Assembly: GCA_013151865.1 (NCBI GenBank)
Contig: JAADHN010000176.1
Span: 6,383-70,382 of the forward strand
Length of the DNA stretch: 64,000 nucleotides
Source: Kiritimatiellota bacterium
GTDB taxonomy: Bacteria > Verrucomicrobiota > Lentisphaeria > Oligosphaerales > JAADHN01
Direction of reading: 5' to 3'
The translations under genes were made by a program, and so were the position numbers. Below, piece by piece: positions 54,825 to 62,504 of the stretch. Positions within the stretch are counted from its first letter, which is position 1, and the number at the start of each line of letters is the position of its first letter. The notes under the pieces were generated by a model. The model saw only the letters and a program-made list of their open reading frames with translations. It searched no databases and had not been told where the DNA came from.

Positions 54825-55436
54825 ATGGACGAAACAAACACCAGCAACACAATCATTCCGCTCGAGCGCATAGAGCGGGCAATTCTGCTGATCCGCGGTC
54901 AGAAAGTCATGCTCGACCGGGATCTGGCCGCACTCTATGGCGTGGAAACCCGCATCCTCAAACGTGCTGTTCGCAGGAACATTGAACGTTTCCCCGACGA
55001 TTTCATGTTCGAGCTGAGTAAAAACGAGTTCGCCGATTGGAGATCCCAATTTGGGATGTCCAATGCGGACCGCATGGGGCTCAGGCATCCGCCCATGGCT
55101 TTCACCGAGCAGGGCGTGGCCATGCTCTCCAGCGTGTTGCGGAGTCCGCGTGCAGTGCAGGTCAACATCGCCATCATGCGCGCCTTTGTGCGGCTCCGGC
55201 AAATGCTCGCGTCCAACGCCGACCTCCAGCGCCGTCTCGATGAACTCGAGGCCAGGTACGACGAGCAATTCCGGGCCGTGTTCGAGGCCATCCGGCAATT
55301 GATGACGCCGCCGGAGCCGCCCAAACGCAAGATCGGCTTCGAAATCGACGAAGCCTCCGGAGAATACCGTGCCCGGCCCTACGAACCGCTCGCTCGGCTA
55401 ACCGTGAACAGCACCCCAAAAACAAGAGGCCGGTAA
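54825..55436 (+). CDS. ORF6N-domain DNA-binding protein
   Basis: A 203-residue protein. The ORF6N domain (residues about 9-95) includes [55 protein letters not shown] and [16 protein letters not shown]. The rest is a coiled coil ([19 protein letters not shown]). The domain occurs in phage antirepressors and in many chromosomal copies of unclear function; DNA binding is likely. The ATG at 54825 follows GGAGAATAATTG; a TTG one codon earlier is possible. It is 82 bp after the hydrolase operon. A truncated copy of the same domain lies at 58590-58706. Confidence 0.9.
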   Translation: MDETNTSNTIIPLERIERAILLIRGQKVMLDRDLAALYGVETRILKRAVRRNIERFPDDFMFELSKNEFADWRSQFGMSNADRMGLRHPPMAFTEQGVAMLSSVLRSPRAVQVNIAIMRAFVRLRQMLASNADLQRRLDELEARYDEQFRAVFEAIRQLMTPPEPPKRKIGFEIDEASGEYRARPYEPLARLTVNSTPKTRGR

Positions 55437-55777
55437 AACCAAACATCCGAATCGACATGTACAAAGACATTGCGCTCAAGCTTCCCGGCAACCCGAAGCG
55501 CCTCTGGATTAATAAACTTGTCTGCTGCGACAACAAACGACTGGCGGGAAGAACTCCCCCATGCAAGACCACGCCCATCAGGAACAAGTGCTTGCCCAAT
55601 ACCTTGACGGATTGCTCCGTGAGCATGTCATCTCCAGGGGCATGACTCGCGAGCACGATTTTGGAGGGCGAGCGGCCTCGCGAGCCGTGCATTTGCTGTC
55701 GTTTGTCAATAAAAAGACAGGCCCTTCACGCGGAAGCCTCAGGAAGCTTCAGCGACCGGTTCCCGAAGCCCCGCAGG
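55437..55777. other. Intergenic stretch with two CTCGCGAG palindromes
   Basis: About 340 bp after the ORF6N gene. CTCGCGAG occurs near 55646 and near 55677, the second within GGAGGGCGAGCGGCCTCGCG, a REP-like sequence that seems widespread in PVC genomes (from memory, not checked). No gene is credible. Confidence 0.4.
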
Positions 55778-55867
55778 CCGCCTGCTGAAGCACGAACTCA
55801 ATACAGTGCAACGCCGGCACGGCATGTACGGTGTTCACACTTCAGTGTGTCCGGCTCGAACGGCGCC
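55778..55867 (+). repeat. 90-bp direct repeat, copy A
   Basis: About 87% identical (78 of 90 bases by eye) to 57747-57836 in the same orientation. It contains the imperfect inverted pair CTGAAGCACGAAC and GTTCACACTTCAG, so it can form a hairpin. Together the copies bracket the membrane-hydrolase gene. Confidence 0.75.
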
Positions 55868-55877
55868 GGCGCGGCTC

Positions 55878-57404
55878 TCAGGAATCCGGTTCCGATCGTG
55901 CATTCAGGGCGACCGCGAGCCGGCGATAGGCATGGTAAGCCGGGCGTTTTCGTCCCCGTGAATTGATGAGTCCCATTTTCTCCACATAATCGCCCAGCGC
56001 GAAGACGCAGGCGCCCGCAAACCGGGGCTGCCTGGCCGCCCAGCGCGTCACCCACTGGATGTAATGGCTCTGCGCCCGTTCCCCGCCCATGGTCAACGGC
56101 GACTGACCGAACTCGAACACCCAATGCTCCCGGTTGCCCCCGGATTGCTTGATCCACTCGGATACACGAGCCAACTGCTCGCCCATCTGCTCGCGTGTCT
56201 TATAAAGGGCATAAAAACTGAACCCGACCGCGTCCACCTTTGAGGCCGGCCCGCAGACAAGAGCATACAGGAGTCCGTCGTTTTCTTCCTGTCCGAAATA
56301 GACCGCGCAGCGGACGCCCGGGGATTCCCGGTGAATCGCGGCGGCGGATTCGTCCAGGAGTCGTGCCCACTCGGTCGGTGGGTACTTATTCCGCGTGATG
56401 GCGACGAATGCACCATACGGCTCGATGAACGGCACCAGATAATCCGGGCGGAAACGTGCCGCCAGGAATCGCTGGAACGGCAGCATTTCCTGCAAGACCT
56501 GGTCGCTGTCTGCCGGCGGCGACCTGAACCATTGGTTGGGGTATTCGGCCGTCAGGATTACCGCAATGTCGCGCCGGCGCAATTCATCGAGGAAGCGCGT
56601 AAGGGTTGCGGTCTTTTCGTTGTCGGTCATCAGATCATTGTGCACGAACAGGTTGACGGCGCGCAGGCCGAGGTCCTCGATTCGCGTCAGTTCCCGGTCG
56701 AGGACCTCCTCGCTCAACGGGGAATCGGCGTTGATGCGGAGGACGACACCCGCGCGAAAACCTTTGCGAACGCCGGTCGGGACGTCGGGCAACGGCCGCC
56801 GCCAACTGGCTGCAATCTCGCAACCGAACGGCAGTAAGATGAGATTCAGCCCCACGTACAAAGCACACGGAACGACAGGCAACAGGTTCAGCCGATGCAC
56901 TCGCTTCCCAGATGGCGAAACAGGCAGAAGGAGCACGGGACACCAGTCGAGGATGGGGAAAAAGATATAGAGGAAGAAGGCGACCAGACTTTGCGTCATT
57001 GCGTAACTGACGTGCAGTCCGTTGAAAAGGACCCCGACCGGCAGACCGAGATAGGCCAGGTATCGCGTCAGGGAAACGAGAGCCAACAGCAAATTGAACA
57101 AGGGCACCGCCAGCATCCAGCGCGGGAACTGTTCGCGTCGCAGACAACCGAAACCGCTGTACGCAGCCAGCAGGAAGGAAACCGGATAGAGCCAGGCAAA
57201 GTTCAGGAGATACGCCCTCTCCGGGCTCATTCCCGCGCCGGCGCAAATCAAGGCAGGGATCGAGAGAACAAGCCCCAGATAATATGTGCGGCGCAGAATC
57301 CGCGGCCAGTTCCGCCGCCGGCGAAAAACAGCCAGGCAGGCAAAGGCGTTCCAGAGCAGAGTGGCCAGCATCATCGGTACGTAGAAGAGGAAAGGACTGG
57401 GCAT
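55878..57404 (-). CDS. Membrane-anchored TIM-barrel hydrolase-like protein
   Basis: A 508-residue protein. The N-terminal 200 residues have about six transmembrane helices (FLFYVPMMLATLLWNAFACL, YYLGLVLSIPALICAGAG, MTQSLVAFFLYIFFPILDW). The rest looks like a GH-type TIM barrel (AGVVLRINADSPLSEEVLDR, AVILTAEYPNQWF, RPDYLVPFIEPYGAFVA, DAVGFSFYALY) with a plausible nucleophile Glu in HWVFEFGQSPL and an acid/base candidate in FIEPYG. A polytopic membrane part joined to a hydrolase is unusual. The start at 57404 follows GAGG. It lies alone on the minus strand between two direct 90-bp repeats, so it may be a mobile cassette. Specificity is unknown. Confidence 0.7.
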   Translation of the reverse strand: MPSPFLFYVPMMLATLLWNAFACLAVFRRRRNWPRILRRTYYLGLVLSIPALICAGAGMSPERAYLLNFAWLYPVSFLLAAYSGFGCLRREQFPRWMLAVPLFNLLLALVSLTRYLAYLGLPVGVLFNGLHVSYAMTQSLVAFFLYIFFPILDWCPVLLLPVSPSGKRVHRLNLLPVVPCALYVGLNLILLPFGCEIAASWRRPLPDVPTGVRKGFRAGVVLRINADSPLSEEVLDRELTRIEDLGLRAVNLFVHNDLMTDNEKTATLTRFLDELRRRDIAVILTAEYPNQWFRSPPADSDQVLQEMLPFQRFLAARFRPDYLVPFIEPYGAFVAITRNKYPPTEWARLLDESAAAIHRESPGVRCAVYFGQEENDGLLYALVCGPASKVDAVGFSFYALYKTREQMGEQLARVSEWIKQSGGNREHWVFEFGQSPLTMGGERAQSHYIQWVTRWAARQPRFAGACVFALGDYVEKMGLINSRGRKRPAYHAYRRLAVALNARSEPDS

Positions 57405-57746
57405 GTTTCGCCTCGTCGCAAACAATTTGCTCCCGGCAGTCGATCCGTGAGAAGCACTGCCGGACGCGAAACCCGCGAGGTTCGCAACCTTCCTCGTTTG
57501 AGGATTGGCGCCGTCGATGTCTTCACGGTGAGTAATGAATGATAATGTAAGGAGAGTTCTGCAAAAAGCAGAGAAGCATTCCAGACCGGGGCACGGAGCC
57601 GGCAACAGAATTTGCGCTGAGAGCGCACCGCATTAAGACACCACGCGACCAGGCCGCAATCTCTGAGCCAACTTATCCTCCACATCGTTTTCAGCCCGAA
57701 AAACCGTCCCGTTACCTGGATGCCGAAAAACGAGAGCGCACACAAA

Positions 57747-57836
57747 CCGCATGCTGAAGCATGAACTCCATACAGCGCAACGCCGGCCCAAAATGTGCGG
57801 TGTTCACACTTCAGTGTGTCCGCATCGAACGGCACC
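57747..57836 (+). repeat. 90-bp direct repeat, copy B
   Basis: Partner of 55778-55867. The inverted pair is CTGAAGCATGAAC and GTTCACACTTCAG. It lies between the membrane-hydrolase gene and the vapBC promoter. Confidence 0.75.
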
Positions 57837-57848
57837 CGTACCGGCAGC

Positions 57849-57877
57849 TTGCGCCCACATCCCGTCTACGCTATGGT
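57849..57877 (+). promoter_or_regulatory. Candidate vapBC promoter
   Basis: TTGCGC (57849-57854), a 17-base spacer, then TATGGT (57872-57877). The -10 lies in the left arm of the inverted repeat at 57872-57902, as expected for an autorepressed toxin-antitoxin operon. Confidence 0.45.
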
Positions 57878-57902
57878 ATGCAATAAGCAATATGCATACA
57901 TA
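57872..57902 (+). promoter_or_regulatory. Inverted repeat, candidate VapB operator
   Basis: TATGGTATGCA (57872-57882) faces TGCATACATA (57893-57902) across 10 bases; the arms match except for one extra base. It overlaps the candidate -10 box and ends 26 bp before the antitoxin ATG. Confidence 0.5.
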
Positions 57903-57928
57903 CCAACTCAAACGAGGAGCTTCTCGCC

Positions 57929-58150
57929 ATGGATGCGATTGTCGGTGAACGGGGACAGGTGACCATCCCGAAACCGTTGCGGGAACGACTGGGAATCGGG
58001 GCGAAGACCGTTCTCGACTTCGAGGAAGAGAACGGACGCCTGGTGGCAACGAAACTGGTGGCGGACGATCCGGTGACCAAGATCATCGGACGTCTCCGGT
58101 TGGACCGGCCGACCGACGAGCTGATCGCTGAAATGAGAGGGGATGCATGA
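57929..58150 (+). CDS. vapB: VapB-type antitoxin (AbrB/SpoVT fold)
   Basis: A 73-residue protein with the AbrB swapped-hairpin DNA-binding fold: VGERGQVTIPKPLRERLGIG then LDFEEENGRLVATKL. The C-terminal tail (LDRPTDELIAEMRGD) should wrap the toxin. The ATG follows GAGGAG. Its stop overlaps the toxin start by 4 bp, so the pair is translationally coupled. It is expected to repress its own operon through the inverted repeat upstream. Confidence 0.9.
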   Translation: MDAIVGERGQVTIPKPLRERLGIGAKTVLDFEEENGRLVATKLVADDPVTKIIGRLRLDRPTDELIAEMRGDA

Positions 58151-58590
58151 TCACCGCCGTGGACACCAATGTCCTGATCGATGTTTTGCGGGACGATGTC
58201 GAGTACTGTGCGGCATCGGCCAATGCCTTGCGTCAATGCCTGCGCCAGGGACGCCTCGTCCTGTGTGACGTGGTCTGGGCCGAGTTGGCCGCGCTTTTCC
58301 CGTCGGCCGAGCAGTTGATCGCTGCCATGGGTGATTTGGGAGCCGAATTCATGCCGTGCAACCAAGAAACAGCGTTTTTGGCGGGGCGCTGCTGGAGAGC
58401 CAGTCGCCAGGCGGGCGGCACGCGGCGGCGTGTTCTGGCCGACTTCATTGTGGCGGCGCACGCCATGAACCAATGTGATCGGCTCCTGACCCGTGACCGC
58501 GGATTCTATCACAGCCACTTCCAGGGCTTGTGCGTCATGACGCCTGCGGCGCCGGCCGGCGCAGACAGCGGGCTGCCTGAAAAGGAGTGA
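58147..58590 (+). CDS. vapC: VapC-type PIN-domain ribonuclease toxin
   Basis: A 147-residue PIN-domain RNase. The acidic metal site is complete: Asp6 in VDTNVLIDVL, Glu46 in VVWAELAAL, Asp99 in VLADFIVAAHA and Asp117 in LLTRDRGFY. VapC toxins usually cut tRNA or rRNA when the antitoxin is lost. The last codons overlap the start of a truncated ORF6N frame (58590). Confidence 0.92.
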   Translation: MITAVDTNVLIDVLRDDVEYCAASANALRQCLRQGRLVLCDVVWAELAALFPSAEQLIAAMGDLGAEFMPCNQETAFLAGRCWRASRQAGGTRRRVLADFIVAAHAMNQCDRLLTRDRGFYHSHFQGLCVMTPAAPAGADSGLPEKE

Positions 58591-58706
58591 TGGTGACAAA
58601 TAGGAAAACCATCCCTGTCCCATTCATCCCGTTCCTGCGCAGCGAGCGGGCGATCCTGTCGATCAGCGGCCGAAAGATCATTCTCGACCGGGACTTGGCC
58701 GCGCTG
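58590..58706 (+). pseudogene. Truncated ORF6N fragment fused in frame to the next gene
   Basis: Begins at an ATG overlapping the vapC stop, with AAAGGAG just before it. It encodes FIPFLRSERAILSISGRKII then LDRDLAAL, clearly matching the start of the ORF6N protein at 54825 ([20 protein letters not shown] then DLAAL). The domain stops after 39 codons, where the frame runs without a stop into the signal peptide of the next gene. Confidence 0.8.
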
Positions 58707-60833
58707 ATGATAATTACGACGGCCTTTTCCGCCTGGCTTCTTCTCGCGTCGTCCGTCTTTGGGGCCGTGCTCGAGGTCGAGAGCGCTTCGACGCGGCTGC
58801 GGATCGACTCGGACAGCGGCCGGCTCGTTTCCGTGACGGATAAGCCGACTGGGCGCGAGTTCCTGTTCGAGTCCGACGTGCCGCTGTACGAACTGTCGTT
58901 CGCCGCACCCGAATTGCGCCTCACGTCGCGGGATGCGGAGCGGGTCAAGGTGCAGCGGCTTCCGGACGGCCTGCGCATCGAGACGACACGACACAAACAA
59001 GCCTCGATCACGGTTACGTGTACGTTTCGCACGCAGCCGGGCAGCCCCTTCATCGTCGGCCGCATCGCGGTGCAATGCGATCCGCCGCGCCTGATTTCGT
59101 GGGTCCGCTTTCCGATCCTGCGTGTCGCACTGCCGCTGGGTGATGCGCAGGCGGACGACGCGGTGCTTTTGCCTCAATGCGACGGATCCGTCGTGCGCAA
59201 TCCCTTGAAAAACGGACTCCATCGCCTACTGCCCTATCCCGGCGCGGCCTCCATGCAACTTATGGCCGTGTTCGGCAAACAGGCCGGGATCTACCTGGCT
59301 TCGCACGATGCGAAGGCTTTCACCAAGACGCTCACCGCACGGCGCGCAGGCCGGGGGGTCGAATTGAATGTGGCCCATCTTCTGTCGCGAACACCGCAGC
59401 GGCGATGGGAACTTCCCTACGACATGGCTCTCGCCACCTTCCGCGGCGCGTTCGGCGCCGATTCGACCACTTGGGAAGACGCGGCCAACCTGTATCGCAC
59501 CTGGGCCGTGAAGCAGCCGTGGTGCCGTCGCACGCTCGCCGCGCGGGTCAAGGCGGGCGACGTGCCGAAATGGCTCACCGAGCCGTCACTCTTCTACTCC
59601 TTCTCGCTCCGCGGACAGAATCGGGACAAAAGAATGGTCAACCGCCTGCCCGATGTGGTCGGACAGGCCGAGGCTTGGCGCGAGGTGCTGGGCGGGCCGG
59701 TCACGTTCATGCTGATGGCCTGGGAAAAACGCGGACCATGGGTGACGCCGGACTACTTCCCGCCTTTCGGCGGCGCGGAAGCTTTCAAGCGCGTCACCGG
59801 CGAACTGCACGCCCGCGGCAACCGTACTCTCGTGTTCCTCTCAGGACTGAAATGGACGCTGCACAAGAAACGCGATGGAGCCGTTATCGACCAGCAGGCC
59901 GCCTTCGACCGGAGAGGCCGTCCGTCCGCGATTTCGGACCCCGGCGGCAAACCGCTCATCTACGGAAAACCCACCGATGGCGTGGGGCGGTATGCGCAAA
60001 TCTGCGCGGCCACGCCGCTGGCCCGCGAGATTCTGCTGGGCTCGGCCATGCGTTGCCAGGATCTCGGGATCGATTGCGTGCAAGTCGACCAGATCGTCGG
60101 CGGCGGCCTGCCGTTATGCTATCATCCCGAACACCCCCATCCGCCCGGCGGGGGCGATTGGTGCGCGAAAAGCCTCTACGCCCTGTTCGCGGAAATACGA
60201 CGCAAAGGCAAGGCAGCCGATCCCGACTTTGCCTTTGCCATCGAGGAGCCGGCTGAGTTCTTCATCCCCGTGCTCGACACGTACCACGCCCGGGAATACA
60301 AACAGGCGAGCTGGCCGCGCACGGGACGGGGAGTGATGGGAGTCCCGCTTTTCGCCCATGTGTATCACGACTACATGCTCGGGTACGGCGGAGACGGCTG
60401 TCAGGTCAGCGACAAACCGTGGCCCGTAGCGCTCTACCAGCAGGCCGCGAACCTGGCTTGCGGCAAGACCCCCGGTGCGGCCGTGTGGACGCGCTGGTTC
60501 GATCCGCGTTCCACGCACGAGTTTCAGCGCCGTCTGCTGCGCGCACACTTCGATCTCTGGCGCGGGCCGGCACGGGAGTTTCTCGTCTTCGGACAGCGGG
60601 TGGCTTCGCCTGCACTGAACGTGCCGTCTCACGAAGTGAGCTTCTACGACTGGCGCAAGAGGACCAGGACGGTGCTGGAATTCCCCAGCGTCCTGCACAG
60701 CGCCTGGCGCCTGCCCGACGGCCGGATCGGCCATGTCTTCGTCTGCATCGTACCCCGGCCCGTGTCGTTCACTGCCCTGGGACGTTCGTTCACCCTGCGG
60801 CCCGGCGAGGCCGCCTTCGAGATACAGGAATGA
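58707..60833 (+). CDS. Secreted DUF6259-like glycoside hydrolase
   Basis: A 708-residue exported protein if translation starts at 58707: signal peptide MIITTAFSAWLLLASSVFGA. A beta-sandwich covers about 20-260 (STRLRIDSDSGRLVSVTDKP, GSPFIVGRIAVQCD), then a TIM barrel at about 280-640 (PVTFMLMAWEKRGPWVTPDY, GIDCVQVDQIVGGGLPLCYH, FAFAIEEPAEFF) with candidate acids Asp and Glu in those two segments. The overall plan resembles DUF6259 and GH101-like proteins. No ribosome site precedes 58707; the only one in reach is AAAGGAG before 58590, so the real product may carry the ORF6N leader. Its position after vapBC suggests an insertion upstream. Confidence 0.68.
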   Translation: MIITTAFSAWLLLASSVFGAVLEVESASTRLRIDSDSGRLVSVTDKPTGREFLFESDVPLYELSFAAPELRLTSRDAERVKVQRLPDGLRIETTRHKQASITVTCTFRTQPGSPFIVGRIAVQCDPPRLISWVRFPILRVALPLGDAQADDAVLLPQCDGSVVRNPLKNGLHRLLPYPGAASMQLMAVFGKQAGIYLASHDAKAFTKTLTARRAGRGVELNVAHLLSRTPQRRWELPYDMALATFRGAFGADSTTWEDAANLYRTWAVKQPWCRRTLAARVKAGDVPKWLTEPSLFYSFSLRGQNRDKRMVNRLPDVVGQAEAWREVLGGPVTFMLMAWEKRGPWVTPDYFPPFGGAEAFKRVTGELHARGNRTLVFLSGLKWTLHKKRDGAVIDQQAAFDRRGRPSAISDPGGKPLIYGKPTDGVGRYAQICAATPLAREILLGSAMRCQDLGIDCVQVDQIVGGGLPLCYHPEHPHPPGGGDWCAKSLYALFAEIRRKGKAADPDFAFAIEEPAEFFIPVLDTYHAREYKQASWPRTGRGVMGVPLFAHVYHDYMLGYGGDGCQVSDKPWPVALYQQAANLACGKTPGAAVWTRWFDPRSTHEFQRRLLRAHFDLWRGPAREFLVFGQRVASPALNVPSHEVSFYDWRKRTRTVLEFPSVLHSAWRLPDGRIGHVFVCIVPRPVSFTALGRSFTLRPGEAAFEIQE

Positions 60834-61066
60834 CCGGTACAGGGCGCGCTCGGGGCGACCGCACTCGACCGGGACACACAAAAGCCTGGCGTGGGTATCG
60901 CCCGCAACCCGAGCGGTCATAGGGCGGGCAGGAAGCCGCCGGGAACAGGGAAACTCGTTGTCTGATTTGGCACTGCTTGAAAACAAACCTGTTACGCATC
61001 CTTCGAAATGAAAGAATCATCAGAAAACAAGTTTTTGGCGGATAGTGGCACGGAGAAAAGGCCGGC

Positions 61067-62503
61067 ATGAACATCATCGTAATCATGAACGACACGCTGC
61101 GTCCGGATCACTTGAGCGCCTATGGCAACGACTGGTGTCGCACGCCGAACTTCGGCTCTTTTGCCCGGACCGCCACCGTGTTCGACAACTGTTACGCCGG
61201 CTCCTTCCCCACCATTCCCAACCGAACGGACCTGTTTACCGGCCGCTATGGCGAACCCCTGCATCCGTGGCTGCCCCTCTCGTTCAACGAGATTACGCTG
61301 CCGGAGATCATGCGGGAAAACGGCTACGTAACGCAGCTCATCTGCGACACCCCGCACCTGATCAACGGCGGACACAATTTCGACTGGCCGTTCCATGCCT
61401 GGGACTTCATCCGCGGCAACGAAGTCGATCGCTACGGCATGGACTCCGATCCCGTGGATCTGCCTTTCAAGGATTTCTCCAAAATCAATCGCAAAACGGT
61501 CAACAAGAGCTTGGTGCAAAACCGCCGCAACAACCGCGGCAGACGCACCGAACGCGACTGGGTGACCTACAAGACGTTCGACCGCGCCGTGGACTGGCTC
61601 GAGCGCAATCTCGGGCACGAGAAATTCTTTTTGTGGATCGACGGGTTCGATCCCCACGAGCCGACAGAAGCGCCCCGGCACTACGTCGATCTCTACGATC
61701 CCGGTTATACCGGCGATCAGTTCCTGTCCCATATTCCGGATCCGAGCAAGCTGACCGCAGCGGAAATCCACAACATCAAGGCGCGCTATGCGGCTTGCGT
61801 GACATTCGTCGACCGCTGCGTAGGCATGGTGCTGGAGGCCGTGGATCGGCTCGGCCTGACTGACAATACCTGCGTGGTTTGCTTGTCGGACCACGGCACG
61901 CACTTGAACGAGCATGGAGCGCTGCTGAGCAAGAACTGCATGTTTACCGAAGTGGCCCGCACCGTGCACATGATTCGCATCCCCGGCGTCACCCACGGCA
62001 CGCACTGCCCGGCCCTCGTCCAACCAGCGGATCTCGCCCCGACCTTGCTGGAGCTGGTGGGAATCGAGATTCCGGCCGTCATGCAGGGCACCTCGTACTT
62101 GCCGATCCTCCAGGGCAAGCCAGGCACGATTCGCGACGTGGCCATCACCGGCGCCGCCCCCAACGCCCGGACGGACAAGGCGGTCATCATTGCTCGCGAC
62201 CAACGGTGGCAACTTCGAGATTCGCCTATCCCGGCCCAGCGCGTCCTGCATGATCTTGAGGACGATCCGCTGCAGACCACGAATGTCGCAGACGATAACC
62301 CCGAGGTTGTTGCGCGCCTGCATGCGGCCGTGATCGATTTTCTGAAAAAACACGAGGCTCAGCCGCAAATCATACGCTGGTTCGAAACCGGCGACAAAGG
62401 CGACATGAGCGGCTATGTGGCCCGGCGTCCCGGCTGCGAGCGTTTCCACGCCTATTTTTCGCACATCCTGGACAGCGGCATGATCCCGAATGAGGCAAGT
62501 TAA
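61067..62503 (+). CDS. Sulfatase-fold protein with Thr at the formylglycine position
   Basis: A 478-residue protein of the sulfatase/alkaline phosphatase superfamily. Metal-site segments IIVIMNDTLRPDHLSAYGND and VVCLSDHGTHLNEHG are normal, and the fold continues with FLWIDGFDPHEPTEAP. Where active sulfatases have C-x-P-x-R-x4-TG, this reads TIPNRTDLFTGR, so Thr49 replaces the Cys or Ser that becomes formylglycine. A classical sulfatase mechanism is therefore unlikely; direct attack by Thr, as in phosphatases and phosphotransferases of the superfamily, or a different ester substrate, is possible. No signal peptide is seen. It is directly followed (2-bp gap) by the next hydrolase gene. Confidence 0.88.
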   Translation: MNIIVIMNDTLRPDHLSAYGNDWCRTPNFGSFARTATVFDNCYAGSFPTIPNRTDLFTGRYGEPLHPWLPLSFNEITLPEIMRENGYVTQLICDTPHLINGGHNFDWPFHAWDFIRGNEVDRYGMDSDPVDLPFKDFSKINRKTVNKSLVQNRRNNRGRRTERDWVTYKTFDRAVDWLERNLGHEKFFLWIDGFDPHEPTEAPRHYVDLYDPGYTGDQFLSHIPDPSKLTAAEIHNIKARYAACVTFVDRCVGMVLEAVDRLGLTDNTCVVCLSDHGTHLNEHGALLSKNCMFTEVARTVHMIRIPGVTHGTHCPALVQPADLAPTLLELVGIEIPAVMQGTSYLPILQGKPGTIRDVAITGAAPNARTDKAVIIARDQRWQLRDSPIPAQRVLHDLEDDPLQTTNVADDNPEVVARLHAAVIDFLKKHEAQPQIIRWFETGDKGDMSGYVARRPGCERFHAYFSHILDSGMIPNEAS

Positions 62504-62504
62504 A

